This document shows positions 47,351-59,510 of a DNA stretch of 64,000 nucleotides, piece by piece (position 1 is the stretch's first letter; each line of letters begins with the position of its first letter). The translations under genes and the position numbers were made by a program. Under the pieces are notes generated by a model. The model was given only the letters and a program-made list of their open reading frames with translations. It did not search any database and was not told where the DNA came from. This DNA is from Poecilobothrus nobilitatus (lineage: Eukaryota; Arthropoda; Insecta; Diptera; Dolichopodidae), in the NCBI GenBank assembly GCA_947095535.1, contig OX352773.1:268080515-268144514 (forward strand), written 5' to 3'.

Positions 47351-48620
47351 AAGCGCACATTTCCAAAACTCAATACAAACTGTTTAGAAGTGTGACTTAC
47401 ACAAAAATTTGAAAATTTCATGTAATAAGAAAAAATGTGAAAATAGGACATTTTTGAAATTTTGAGGGGCCGTAAGTCCGGAATCCTATATAACTAAGAA
47501 AAGCCGTTAACACACGTAAAAATATATTATTGAACCTTTAATTTTCATGTCTTGCCGAAGAAAAATTTGTGCAGGTGCCTAAGTTACAGGTGTCTAAAAA
47601 TAGCAAATTTTCAATTTTTGAGGCGTAATAACTCTTAAAGAAGGGGTGCTACCAAAAAATGTTCTGAGGAAGTTTATACTAATTCTAAAAGTTCTTTCTT
47701 GTCTCAAAATTTCAGGTTCCTATCTAAAGGGGTGCCGGAGTTATGAAAAAAGAAATTTCATGCAAAATATGGTTTTCACATAACGGTAAATTTAAATCGT
47801 AAATTACAAAATAATATATAATTTTGATATTGTTTTATATAGACAATAAAATTTTCGATCTTCTGCCGGTTTTAGATTGCAAAACTATTACGCAGAGCCC
47901 GAGATATATACATCTGAAAATGGGGCTTTTTCGCAATTTTGAAGAGCTGCAACTTTGGAACCCTTTACAACTAAAATAAACCTTTCACATACGTAAAAAT
48001 ATATTATTGTAGCTTTAATTTTTATTTCTTGCAGAAGTAAAATGTGTACAGGTTCCTAAGTTACAGGTGTTTAAAAATAGCAAATTTTCAATTTTTAAGC
48101 CCTAATAGCTCATAAACAGGGAGTGGTCCGAAAAAATTTTCTGAGCAAACTTATACTAATTCCAAAAGTTCTTTGTTGCCTCAAAATTTCAAGCTTTTAT
48201 CTAGAAGCGTGCCGGAGTTATGAAAGTAGAAAAATCATGCAAAATTTGGTTTTCACATAACGGTAAATTTAAATACTAAATTTAAAAAAATTGTATAATT
48301 TTGATATTAATTTATAAAGATAAAAGAAATACCTGTCGAATGCCGTTTTCAGATTGAAAAAATCTTAAGCAGAACATAAGATATATGCATTTAAAAATAG
48401 GGCTTTTTCAAAGTTTGAGGGGCTGTAGCTCCGTAATGGGGCAGGCTACATGAAAAAGTTGTTCCACAAAATTATTTTTTTTATGAGACCTACCTATGGT
48501 TAAAATGTTTTTTCTCTATCTTTAGCGGTGTAGAAGTTTTGTAAACAGACGGACGGACGAACGGACGGACAGAGTGAAACTAATAAGCACATTTTTTCAA
48601 AATTTTTTTGGAAATGTGCT
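47351..48620 (+). mobile_element. DINE-like relative built of tandem units of about 477 bp
   Basis: The ends carry inverted GCACATTTCC (near 47355) and GGAAATGTGC (near 48610). Internally, units starting TTTGAGGGGC(C/T)GTA recur at about 47461, 47938 and 48414, each followed by CGTAAAAATATATTATTG and AAGTTACAGGTGT; the third is cut short. The 3' part has a GACGGACGGACGAACGGACG tract. Motifs such as ACAGGTGTTTAAAAATAG and CACATAACGGTAAATT are shared with the DINE-like copies at 11878 and 42551, so the families are related though with different ends. No coding frame. Confidence 0.6.
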
Positions 48621-48653
48621 AAAAAGAGGTTTGATTTTTAAATAGTAAATGAA

Positions 48654-48971
48654 AGTACATATTCATAAGTTGCAAGAAGCCGTCGTATCTTGCCAACCAG
48701 AAGTCGGACCGATGTGATTAAAAAAACCTAGTCCCCGATTCTATAATAGAAATTAAAGTTAAAAAAAAGAATTACAAATGTACCAAAAAGTGGCATCTTA
48801 TTTTTTGGGGGTTATTTTTTTTCGGCAGGCTTAAAGTCGAACTTTTTTATTTTTTTTTTTATATTTTAATTCTACAACAAAATCAGGGAGTACCTTTTTT
48901 AAATCATGTCGGTCCGACTTCTAATTTGCAAGATACAGGAACTTCTTGCAACTTATAACTATGTATGTACT
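48654..48971. mobile_element. MITE with terminal inverted repeats of about 70 bp
   Basis: The left end reads AGTACATATTCATAAGTTGC, then AAGAAGCCGTCGTATCTTGC and AGAAGTCGGACCGATGTGATT. The right end, reverse-complemented, gives the same sequence with few changes (AGTACATACATAG, TATAAGTTGCAAGAAG, AGAAGTCGGACCGACATGATT). The 160-bp interior has no coding frame. It lies 34 bp from the DINE-like element. Confidence 0.7.
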
Positions 48972-50329
48972 CCGATGCTAGTTGAATATATAAAACAAAA
49001 AAACAAATTTTTTATTTTTAAAATATACTAAACAACAACAACATTCACTAAAATACTAATTTATTTTTAATTATACATACATACTTCCTTTTCACTCTAC
49101 CCCTTCTTATATCTTTATTTAAACTTAGACTTAACTAAAAACTAAAAAAAAAAATACTTAATTCCTAAGAATTGCTTAAAAGTGATATTTATGGTACAAG
49201 AATTTTGCCGTGATAGAAAATGACTATCGCTTCGTAGGAAAAGTCTTCCAGAAACACCACACACGATACTTTTGACATTTAATATCGGGTCAAATTAAAA
49301 ACATCACTTTAGAGTCTTGCAGAATAGCAAATCATCGCGTCAATGATACTTTTCGTATGATAAGTCTTCAAGAATATGGGTTAATATTTTAACTATTTAT
49401 TTGCAAAGGCCTGGCCGAATAGTTTTTGGTAATTAGATTCATTTACATCTTTTCCGCATACTTATTTTTTACAACTTCTTAAAATAATTCTTTGCGGTGA
49501 ACTCTTTACAGATCAGATAAAATTTTTAAAGACTTAAATGAAAGGAGTTATAAAAGAGATATTTTTTGATCGTTATTTTTTAAAATCAAAACGATAATTT
49601 ACATAAATAAAAGGTAGGTACATATTCTTATTTTTATTAAATGCTGTTGTATATATTGTATTAAAAATAATTTAATTGAACTTTTAAAATTAAAACTTGA
49701 TAAATATATAGGTAATAAAATACTTTGTTATTATAAATTTGCTCATTATCATCAATAATGCTTTTACCAAAAAAAAGGGGTATTAAAGATTTGAAAGACA
49801 AAAACAGAAAACAACAAAATCAAAAATAAAATATAAAACAATTTTTATCTCCAAATATTATTCTTTTTAATTTTTACTTTTTCCTAATTTATCTTCTATT
49901 AATTACTTGTAAGGAATTTATTATATATGGAATGTATGTAAAGTATTATTTTCATTGCATGGTATAATATATACATACTTATATTATTATTATCACGTTA
50001 CCCATTACTCCACATATACAAAGAAAAAAATAGTCAGTGTACTCAGTGTATAAATCAAATGAATCAAATGGTTTTGTTTTGAATACAGTTTGCTAATGAG
50101 TACACTATATTCTATGTTTTGATTTTATTTCTCTTGAACAAATGAGTACCCAAAATTTTCTCTCGCATATTTACTCAATTTGAAAACTTCAAAATGAGTG
50201 TACACAACATTTGTTTAAATATCAATGTTTTGAAAGGCGTTTCAAATTCATTTGTGTTGTCCACATGTTTAATACATCCATATATGAATAATGTATAATA
50301 ATTAATAATCTATTTTGCTAATTTGTAGT
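48972..50329. other. AT-rich intergenic sequence
   Basis: No gene recognised. AATGAGTAC-type motifs recur between 50095 and 50210, and a diverged direct repeat (GATACTTTT...AAGTCTTC) occurs near 49230-49375; neither could be assigned to a family. Confidence 0.4.
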
Positions 50330-50664
50330 TACATAGTAAGCTTAGTAGAAATTAACTTATATACATTTTCCGCTTAGTTAGTAATAAATAGTACTGGGTA
50401 ATGGGTATATCACATTTGGTAAAGTTTTAGATTGATAACCGTTTGGTGGAAGGTTTAAATTTGCTTTTGAAAAATGTATAAACATATAGTTTGAATCTAT
50501 GTACAAAACCTAGTTCTAGAAATTATAAAACTCACCCAAATTATTTTAAAATACTGAAAAATTAAAAAAATAATATTATAAGCAGAATTACAGACTGTGA
50601 ACATACTAACGGGTTCGTAAGGGTATTTAAGAGTTGACAAAGGTAACTGTATTCTTCCTCGTTT
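50330..50664 (-). mobile_element. DINE-1-like element (copy 5, one end only)
   Basis: Matches the last 300 bases of copy 3: TTTCCGCTTAG, GATAACCGTTTGGTGGAAGG, ATAAACATATAGTTTGAAT, CTAGTTCTAGAAATTATAAA, ACATACTAACGGGTTCGTAA and AACTGTATTCTTCCTCGTTTT. The stem-loop end and interior are absent. The minus-strand frame at 50497-50688 is within this repeat. Confidence 0.65.
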
Positions 50665-51544
50665 TTTAATAAAATTAAATAAGATCAATATAAATGAGTT
50701 ACTTAATGCAATCAGATTTTATTTTTCAAATTAAAAACATGATGCGACACCTTTCCTACCTATATCATCTACTACTGCTAGTTTCAAATAAAGGTCTTTA
50801 CAAAAAACAATTATTGTAAATGTGAAAGATGAAAAAAAAATTAACAAATAATATTGAATAAAAACAGAAGGTTTTGAATAAAAACAGAAGAAATATTAAT
50901 TTAAAAGTAAAGAAAAAAAATCAGCTGTCTCCACCACAGGACCGATAGCTATTATACGAAAAGTATAAAGCTAAACTTCATAGATTTTCTACATAATAAT
51001 TCACATACATATGTATGTACATATTTCAAAGTAAAATAACTTCTAATAATTTAACATAATTTTTTTTTATTCAATAACAATAATAATCTGTACATGATTT
51101 TTTTTCATTCAAAAATGGTGGAAGTAAAAACTAATAAAAATTATAAACAAATACAAAACAAGCATATTGATTAATATTCAATCTGCTAACAAAAATTTTA
51201 CAGTTTGAATTTTTCGTCATCAACAAGAGAATAATATGCATAGCGGTATATTTAAATTATATAATATGTAGATATAAAAAAGAGATATATAAAAAAAAAC
51301 AAAAAAATTTGTTCATATAAACTCATATGGCGTATTATAATATGTATGAAATTTGTACTTAGAAAAAAAATTAAATAAAAGTTAATTAAAGATATCGGAT
51401 CCAAAAATGTTCTATGGCAAAGTTGTTGCTCTTTACTTGTGTAACAACTTTTTCGTAATAATTTTTCTCATAACATTTTTCCGTTACGAAATCTTCGTAA
51501 AAAAACTTAGAAATGACACTAGTAAACTACTAGTCTGCTAGTCA
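50665..51544. other. AT-rich intergenic sequence
   Basis: Nothing recognised. Confidence 0.5.
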
Positions 51545-51869
51545 TCTGACTCATGGCGCAGTGGTTAAGTCGACAACCTTTCAATCGAAGGGTTCAAACC
51601 CCGGTCAGGTCATAAATAAAATATGTAGTACTTTTATATCGTAATAATGTATATCGTGTAATTAATAGTAGTAATAATAATAATAGTAATAACAATAATA
51701 ATATTAATAATAATAGTAATAATAATAGTAATAATAATAATAATAATAGTAATAATAATAATAATAATAGTAATAATAATAATAGTAATAATAACAATAA
51801 CAATAATAATAATAATAATAACAATAATAATAATAATAATAGTAATAGTAATAATAACAATAATTATAA
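51545..51869 (+). mobile_element. tRNA-derived SINE with trinucleotide tail, first part
   Basis: The head at 51548-51612 has A-box ATGGCGCAGTGGTTAAG and B-box GGGTTCAAACCCC, close to tRNA-like spacing. After a 45-base body, a long TAA/TAG/AAC trinucleotide tail (51661-51868) begins. The tail resumes after the DINE-like element, at about 52629-52745. The minus-strand poly-leucine frame at 51594-51860 is only this microsatellite read in reverse. Confidence 0.7.
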
Positions 51870-52628
51870 CGAGGAAGAGTGCAGTAGAGTAGACTGTGTC
51901 AACTCTGGATACCCGTATGAACGTAATATATCCTGTTTCTATAAAACTTGATCATCTTTTAAAAACATTCAGATGTTTTAGTACCGAACTACAGAGATAT
52001 ATTTATGTAAATTGTGGAGTTGTATGACAGCTACCCGAACCTATTGCGCCTAGCTTCATTAAGTTCCAAGAAATGCAAGAAGCCTGAACCGGCTGCTTTA
52101 GACCAATCAAATTTTACAAAAGTTTTTGGCATGCAACTCGACACTTTTTCATTAAGTTTCAGATAGCTAGCTTCAATAGAAACTGAGTTATTTTCATTTA
52201 AAAAGAGAAGTTGTATGGCAACTATCCGAACCTGTCATATCATCACAACCAAATTTTACAGAAGTTGTTGCCATAAAACTGGATCATCATTTGCAAAATT
52301 TCAGAAACCCAGCTTGAATAGATACTGAGTTATTTCTATATAAAGATAGAAGTTGTATGGCAGCTACTCGAACCCGCCGACCGAAAATGTTGGATTTAAA
52401 TAGCAAAACTAACAATTTTGCAAAAGTGACGTAAAAAAAATGTCAGCCTCCTAGCTCCTTTATTTTTTGAGTTATCGTGCGGACGGACGTACATGGCTTA
52501 ATCGACTCAGAATTCGATTCTGAGCCGATCCATATCTTTGACACTATATCTAGCTCGACTCCTTTAAGGTGTCACAAACGTAATGGCAAATTTATTATAC
52601 TCTTGAACATAGTTCATACGGGTATAAT
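51870..52628 (+). mobile_element. DINE-like element (second subfamily) inserted in the SINE tail
   Basis: Starts CGAGGAAGAGTGCAGTAGAG. A 13-base subterminal inverted pair, TACCCGTATGAAC at 51910-51922 and GTTCATACGGGTA at 52612-52624, is perfect. Internal tandem units each contain AGAAGTTGTATGGCAGCTA or AGTTGTATGACAGCTA, an ACCAAATTTTACA-like stretch and ACTGAGTTATTT. The 3' part has GGACGGACGTACATGGC, the hairpin TCAGAAT...ATTCTGA and CTCCTTTAAGGTGTCACAAA. This plan (subterminal repeats, central tandem blocks, 3' hairpin) fits Helentron-associated elements. Frames at 52477-52823 are not genes. Confidence 0.7.
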
Positions 52629-52745
52629 AATAACAATAGTAATAACAATAATAGTAATAGTAATAATAACAATAATTATAATAATAACAATAGTAATAAC
52701 AATAATAGTAATAGTAATAATAACAATAATTATAATAAAAACAAT
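52629..52745 (+). repeat. trinucleotide microsatellite, continuation of the SINE tail
   Basis: TAATAACAATAGTAATAACAA-type repeats matching those at 51661-51868. A unit of about 56 bases is itself repeated twice here. Confidence 0.75.
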
Positions 52746-52751
52746 AGTAGC

Positions 52752-52968
52752 TGCTACAGTGAAGCTATGTTTGATTATATCATGCAAGTAAGGTTTTATA
52801 TACTGCTGCACGTTGTAATCCACTGATGGCCCTGACTCTCTAGTAAAATAATAACATTATTAATAAGAATACTAATACCAATAATGATGGATGTTACAGT
52901 GACAGTGGGGGTTGCCTTCAATAATTACCTCATGTAGTAAGGTGTTATATACTACTACATGTTGTAAC
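52752..52968 (+). repeat. diverged direct duplication of about 70 bp
   Basis: Copy one (52752-52819) and copy two (52892-52968) both run from GCTACAGTGA or GTTACAGTGA, through TCATG(C/T)A(A/G)TAAGG, to TATATACT(G/A)CT(G/A)CA and GTTGTAA. They flank a remnant of the trinucleotide repeat. Not assigned to a known family. Confidence 0.55.
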
Positions 52969-53039
52969 TGTTGTAACAGCTATAGTCACTGTTAGCAAAA
53001 TAGTAATAATAATAGGCGGATTCATTGTTTCCTTACAGT

Positions 53040-53450
53040 CCCACTCCCAATTCAATGTTTCCGTATCCATTCCCTATCTTTCCTATCCCTACTCCCTAGC
53101 CAATATACTGCGTTCGCAGGTAAGGGTGTCATCCCATTATATTGGCTAAAGGGGGAGGTGGATTTAGTCAGTAAGAATCTGACACTTCTTCAGATTCAGA
53201 TTTTTCTGGGGAAAATTCTTGGTGTCTTTGGAAGATTCCCACCTCCCTTAGGAAAAAAAAAACTATTTCCGGTTGTCCGATTTGCTACAAAAAATTATCA
53301 AATCCGAGATATTTACATCAAAACTTTAAATATGAAATTTCAAAAAATTCCGCTCAGTCGTTTAGGCTGTACATGTGGCCACATACCCACACCCACTCAC
53401 ACATACACACATACACACCCAGCACATACATCACTCACACACATACGCTA
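53040..53450 (+). repeat. GC-richer patch ending in a CA-type microsatellite
   Basis: A 300-bp patch with C-rich sequence (CCTATCCCTACTCCCTAGCC) and an inverted pair GCCAATATA / TATATTGGC around 53100-53145, followed by a CACA/CACAT microsatellite at about 53385-53447. The 97-codon frame at 53158-53451 ends in microsatellite-encoded Thr/His repeats. No domain was recognised; a decayed transposon is more likely than a gene. Confidence 0.4.
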
Positions 53451-55560
53451 AAAAAATGTTTACAGTCTTCTACGTACCGGAGTAGTGAATATTTGCTCGG
53501 GTACAAATCTTTAGTATGAATCTTGGGTACAAATTTTTAGTATGAAAATAATGCCTACCTTGTACTCGTACATAATTGTATGCTGTCGCTAAAAATACTA
53601 AAACCGAATTTCTAAAACAGATATGGCTAATATCAGATTAAAGATAATATAAATAAAATAAAAAAATAGGCAAGCATATATTCTAATAATATAACATTAT
53701 ATACTTTCATCTGGTTTATATTTCGTTTTATTGATTTTATAATTTTTTTTTTGTTTTCATAAATAAAAAAAATGAAAAATGAAAAATTTTGATGGTTTAT
53801 TTTCCATTTAATATATTCTAGCGTTGCCTCTGTTTTATTTGTATGTAGTTTTTATGCTATCATCATCATAAGTTTTGTATCCTTCTTCTTCTTTTGTATC
53901 TTCTTATTTCTGTAAAATATATAAATTTTTCAAATATCCCAAACTAAAAATATTTCTAGCCTAACAAATTTATTGAATTTTTTATAACGTTTTTCTTTCT
54001 TTTACAATCTCTTTTCTTTTCTCAGATTCTTGGCTACAAGAATTTTCAAGACATCATATTTAGATGTTTTGGAACGAAAAATATACGAAGAAAAAAACTT
54101 TGAAGAACCCTTTTAAAAGTTTTATTAACCAAAAATGCTGTGTAAGATTTTGTGGAGCTTTTTTTTTATTTTTTGCAAGAACCCCAAAAAATAAAATTGA
54201 AAAAATTTTAAATTTATTCAAAAAATTGTAATAAAAAAAATATGGGTTACTACTTTGTAAATATGTTTTTTTTTTTTTCTATCAAAACTCAGTTACCAGA
54301 TGTCACTGTATTCTGTGGTTAAACTATGAAAAAAAAAAAAACTATGCATAATAAATTTTTTAATGGTTACGAAATTTTTTTTGAAATTTTAAAATTTTCT
54401 CAAAATGATGAATTCGACTACATAAGGTCATTAAATACTCAAAGATCAAATAGTTAAGAATTAAAATTGTTTATAAAGTGAAAAAACAGGATTCGTTTAA
54501 AAATATAAAAGTAAAAATATTAATGTCTTTGCATAGTAAATATAATTTAATATAATTTTAAAGGAGTTCTAAATCTAATAAATTTTGATTTGAAATATGA
54601 TATCATGATATTTATGATAAAGGTACAAGCAAAAAATATTTTATATTTTTATTTAATGACTACTGTATTGACTGCATTCAATATACGCATTGACAACTGA
54701 AATTAATCATAAAAACTGAGTAAAATATTCAAGTATCTACCTATGTAGATAACAACGTTTTTATAGAGTTGGGAAAGTTGAATGTAATGATTATATAAAG
54801 CTAAATAATTATTACTAGAGTTAAATTGATGTAGCAGCTATCAACTTACATATTTAAAAAAAAAATTGGAAAAATATCCTTATTAATTACAGTTTGTCTG
54901 TCAGTTTACAAAACTTCTATACCATTTAAAGTAAATTAACTGCTATGAAGTTACATTAAAAAATGAATTGCGCGGAGATACTTTTTTGTGAACCACTAGG
55001 ACCTATTACCAAACTGAAGACCAAAAATTTAAAAAAAAAAAAAAATGCCAACAGTACCAAATCAAGGTCGAGTAAATATTTCCTGATCATGAAAATAATA
55101 TTAAATAAGAAGTTGCTGACAACTCTTAAAATAAGTATTCAATAAAGTTCTAAAAACAACATCATTTTGATCTAAATCAAAAATCTAAATCAGTTGAGTT
55201 GTGATAAAAAAAACTCTTAAGATCTTTCTGATTTTTATAAGATTGTATATCTAATATAGACACCAAAGTTGTCTGTCCAAATGTCTCTGTGTGTTTATCT
55301 CCTTGTATATTTTTGTATTTCTTTGTGTATTATAAACCGAACCTACAACTCATTCTAACCTTTTTTGTAAGAATGTTTTTCTAAATATAAAAAGTGTTGT
55401 GCATCTCGTTCAGTCATCAAAGCTTGTTAAATGGTTTTCGTTTTTGTTGCCCTGTCCATTTGATTGCGGTTCGTTAATGTGTTCAGGTACTATAATTACA
55501 GAAAACATTTTTAACGGAAACGTAGTAAATTAGTAGATTCATTTAAGATCGTTAAGAACA
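53451..55560. other. AT-rich intergenic sequence
   Basis: No gene recognised. The frame at 54963-55145 is short and lysine-rich because of an A-tract. Confidence 0.5.
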
Positions 55561-55617
55561 ATCTTAACAATTTTTTGTTAAGTTCTGCTAAGCTTTTCTG
55601 TCACAACGGATGAACTC

Positions 55618-55735
55618 TATAAAAACGTTTTACCTTACCGAACAATTCCATTCCATCGTTCATTAAAAAAGAAAATCTTTAATCACATTTAATTTTGCAG
55701 GGTCTTTAACGACCTAAAAAATACTTTGAGGTAAG
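55618..55735 (+). promoter_or_regulatory. possible TATA promoter or LTR-like segment (weak)
   Basis: TATAAAAA at 55618-55625 lies in a patch (about 55380-55730) less AT-rich than its surroundings. A pyrimidine-rich TTTAATTTTGCAG ends at 55700 and a consensus donor GAG|GTAAGA follows near 55731, delimiting a 30-base exon-like piece. A GTTAAGA...TCTTAAC hairpin lies just upstream. No coding sequence or second LTR was found, so this is only a candidate. Confidence 0.2.
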
Positions 55736-58131
55736 AAAAAACTTTTAGAATTTGTATAAGTTTCCTCAGAAAATTTTTTGGATATATATATATCATTTAC
55801 CATTTGTTTTTTAAATCGTGATAAAATATAAAAGAAAATGAATCAAAATGTATACGTGAAGAATGAAATGTATGATACTATGCAATATTTAAAGAAAATG
55901 TTGATCTTTATATAATATGCACTTTATAAATAAAAATAAATTAAGTATAATTATGGTTATTTTACAAATCATTAAAAAACCATAAATTCTACAACAATAC
56001 ACTTAGTAAAACTATTATAAATAACACGGATTAATTACCAGCAATAATTATTGAATAATTTTAGAGGTTAGATAATTTTATCTTTAAATCTATTTTAAAA
56101 TACCATATTAATAATGAATATAATCTTATAGTTCATTTGAGAATAAAATACTTTAAGGCAATAACCTATATTTTACAAAGGTTTTAATAAACCACATTCA
56201 AATATTTACTTATTTCGTAATTTAACTCTAAGTTATTTAGAACCACCAATTTATGACAAATTTCTAAAATGTATAGGTAAGATAACAAAGAGCAAACAGG
56301 AAAAAAACCACAAATTTACTTTGAATAATAAATAAATTTTGTTTAACAAAAGAATATTTATATGCATTAATGGATTTTTCCGCTCGAATCACTTGTCTTT
56401 GGTAAATTGAAAAACAAAAACATTTCCTGAATATTATTAGAAAGTTTTGAAATTATTGTATAAAATATAATTTAAAGTTGACCAATAAATCATACAGCGA
56501 TACATATTAGCATTTCATATACTATTGCATGAAATAAACATTTTTTAAAAATTTTTAAATTAAGGAGTATAACCCAGAAAAAATACTTAATTTTTGTTAT
56601 ATTTTCTTTTCTTTACGAGATTCGTTGGAAAATATTAAAAGTTACCCACAAGCATTGCGTGATTCCTCCGCATAATATAACTAACCAAAATCAAAACTAC
56701 CCTCATGAAAACCAGACTTTAGAGTAGGACCTTTAATTCCATTAAATAAAAGTGTAAATCTAACGATAAGAATGTCGAAAGGATTCCTGTAGAAATTAAA
56801 AAAAAAGGAAATTTAATATTATGGGAAATGGATAGGAAAATTTGAAAGAACATTTTAAAAAAAAATGTTAATGTTCTTCTTAAACTTTACTACATCATAC
56901 ACATATAAGTTACAAACCAACTTAAGAGAACATAGGAGATAACATATAATGTCATACAGACAAGATACAGATAACAAATTAATTTTCATAAAATGTTTTA
57001 CGCCATCTTACAAATTCTATAGTATAGAGATAAGCATCTGTCTCACTCTTTGTTTCTCAAAGCAAAACTTGGAGTATAGGCATTAACTGTTTTACTTCTT
57101 TAAAACAGGTATTTATATCTACAAGGTATCTAAAAAACAAGGTCACCAAAAACAAACACCCAAATATACTATGACAGAGAATGTTTAGGTATGTAAAATG
57201 TTGCCAAGCTCTTCCTGTTAGACTAGGTTTACAACATTGCATTTTTTTGATGTTCAAATCAACAACGTTGACTTCACCCCATTTTTAAAATTTACCTAAA
57301 TCATTATTTAGCTCACTGTTCACTAATAGTAAAATTTCTTGCTGTTGTATTAATTTGGTGATTAATATTACAGCAGCTATAAAATTTATAGGTACAAGCG
57401 TGCTATCGTTTGCTAATCTTTGGATCGCATTGAAGATTATCGAAGTAGGTTATTGATAAATATCGATGTTTGAATTTTTTTGATCAAATTTGATAATCTT
57501 CTGAGTTATTTAATTTAAACTAATTCTAACTTTGCCAGATATTACAAAATTAACACTGATATTTTCTAAAGATATTTTCTAAAAAACTCTTCTAATAAAA
57601 ATGTAAAGATTTATTGCATAATATTACATAAATACAAGCAGTATATAGTTGAACAAAAGATTTATTCACTTCCTTATTGAAATTTGACTAATCAATATAG
57701 TATCTGTTTAATAAATAATGTAAATTTTAAATAACATGTGTCTTTACTTTAAATAAACAAATAAATAAAATTCTTTAAACTTATAGACATATAGAAAGTA
57801 AAAATTTAAGGAAGTTTAATAAAGATAACATAATGAATTAATATTTACATAATATAATAAATTTCATTACAAAAGACATTGAATTTGGTAGAGAAATTTA
57901 TTTTGATAAACTATCATTTTACTTATACACACATATATGCATTAAATCCAGTGAAGATAAAAAAAAAATTCATAAAATTTACTCATATATACAATTTCTG
58001 TATTTTCAAAATTTATTGAACAAAAACCGGATGTTCCTCTATATTTTTTTTAATTTTTTGTTCACTTACCAGGAACATATAAATAATTTTCTCTAGACTA
58101 AAAAATATCAGCAGCAATTCTTTTTGCTTTT
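55736..58131. other. AT-rich intergenic sequence
   Basis: No gene recognised. A 10-base inverted repeat (GAAGATTATC / GATAATCTTC) occurs near 57433-57501. The minus-strand frame at 57057-57257 has no recognisable domain. Confidence 0.45.
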
Positions 58132-58430
58132 TTATACCTGTATGATTGTATAGTTTTCGGGGTATAATAATTTTCTCATTACGTTTGTGACATATTAAAT
58201 GAGACCATAGTTAAATATGGGAAAGTTTATATATTCTTAACCGAATTCCCAATCGATTTAGCCATGTACGACCATCTGTTTATCTGCCCCTTCTCACGAT
58301 AACTCAAAAAATACTAGCTATGATTTTGAAAATTTTACCATGCTGGTTTAGTAAAATTGTTAGTTTCTCTATTTAAATTGAGCGAGTTCGACCGGCGTGT
58401 TTGTGCAGCGGTCATAGAACTTCTTTTTTT
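58132..58430 (-). mobile_element. diverged DINE-like element fragment
   Basis: Reverse orientation. It opens TTTTTATACCTGTATGATTG and continues with GGGTATAATAA, CATTACGTTTGTGACA, CCAATCGATTTAGCCATGTA and ACGATAACTCAAAAAATA. Each matches, in order, the complement of the 3' part of the element at 51870-52628. The far end is lost. Confidence 0.55.
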
Positions 58431-59510
58431 ATATAAAAAATAATAATTTGAAAGTGTTTATTGAAGCTATAAGTATTTAAAATTTTATAAGAAAATGATT
58501 AAATTTAAAAGCAATAACTTCGGTCAAATTTAGTTAGTTCGTAGTAACGGGTTCAAGTGGGTGTTATACAAATCCAAAAGTCACATAAATTTTATTATAT
58601 ATCGATTCGTCCCGATATCCTTAAGTTAACAAGGTCTACTCGAAACTCTTCATCGTTTCAGGAAAACTTCTACTTAAAATTAATTTAAATAAACACAAGA
58701 TATTGACAGTAGACCTTTAAGGTCTAGCACTTTAGAGAAACTTATATATTATTATGTTCTAAAAAATATATATGTATTTGATTTCTTGAAAAGTGTTTTA
58801 TTATCAAAAATTTTCATTGGAAATTTACCGTTAACATTTCATACTTCAACACTATCTCTTAAACAAAATAATAATGTTAGCTACTAATACTTAGTTACGA
58901 TACTTTCCATTTTTAAAAATTCTCATTCATATGACAAAGTAAAATGTTAAAAATTCTTAAAAGGTACATAATTTTAATTTAAGAATTTTATTATTGCACC
59001 AGGATACTATTCCAAAAAAAAAAATTACAGTAAAAAAAACTAAAATTTGTATCCATTTAAAATGAAAGGATAAAAATCATGTTTTTTTATTTCAAATCTT
59101 TGATAAACTTAAAGCTTCTTGTATTGACATTTTTTTTTATATTATGCAAAATCATAAAGTCTCTTATGTTATTCTGTTTCTATTTTCCTACATTTTTTCT
59201 TGCATTGAAATTTTATCAGAATTTTAAAGGATTCAAAGTATATGTTAATAATATTATTCCAGGAATGAAAGTGAAGATATATTTTTTATAATCATGGCTA
59301 AAAAATGTTTTTATGATTTATTTTTTAAAACTAGTTGACACATCACGGTTTTAATAAACTATGTACATATATACTATTTATATATATATATATATAATAA
59401 ATTCAGCGTAAAAACAAATTTCTCTAAATTTCATATGAATTTTTCTTAACACATAATATATTTAAGCCACATTCTGTTTGTTTTATATTAGTCTTGGCCA
59501 ATCAGGTTAT
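58431..59510. other. AT-rich intergenic sequence
   Basis: No gene recognised; a short (AT)n run lies near 59375-59396. The frame at 59079-59291 (+) is hydrophobic and T-rich from base composition, and is not supported. Confidence 0.45.

Noticed and set aside
51400..51500. Similarity between 34240-34330 and 51400-51500 (TTGTGTAA(T/C)AACTTT)
   Set aside because: Only a dozen or so bases align well; the rest is AT-rich background.
51594..51860. Minus-strand frame encoding an almost pure leucine repeat
   Set aside because: It is the TAA/TAG trinucleotide microsatellite of a SINE tail read in reverse; there is no sign of coding.
53158..53451. 97-codon frame with a His/Thr-rich end
   Set aside because: The tail is encoded by a CA-type microsatellite and the rest has no recognisable domain.
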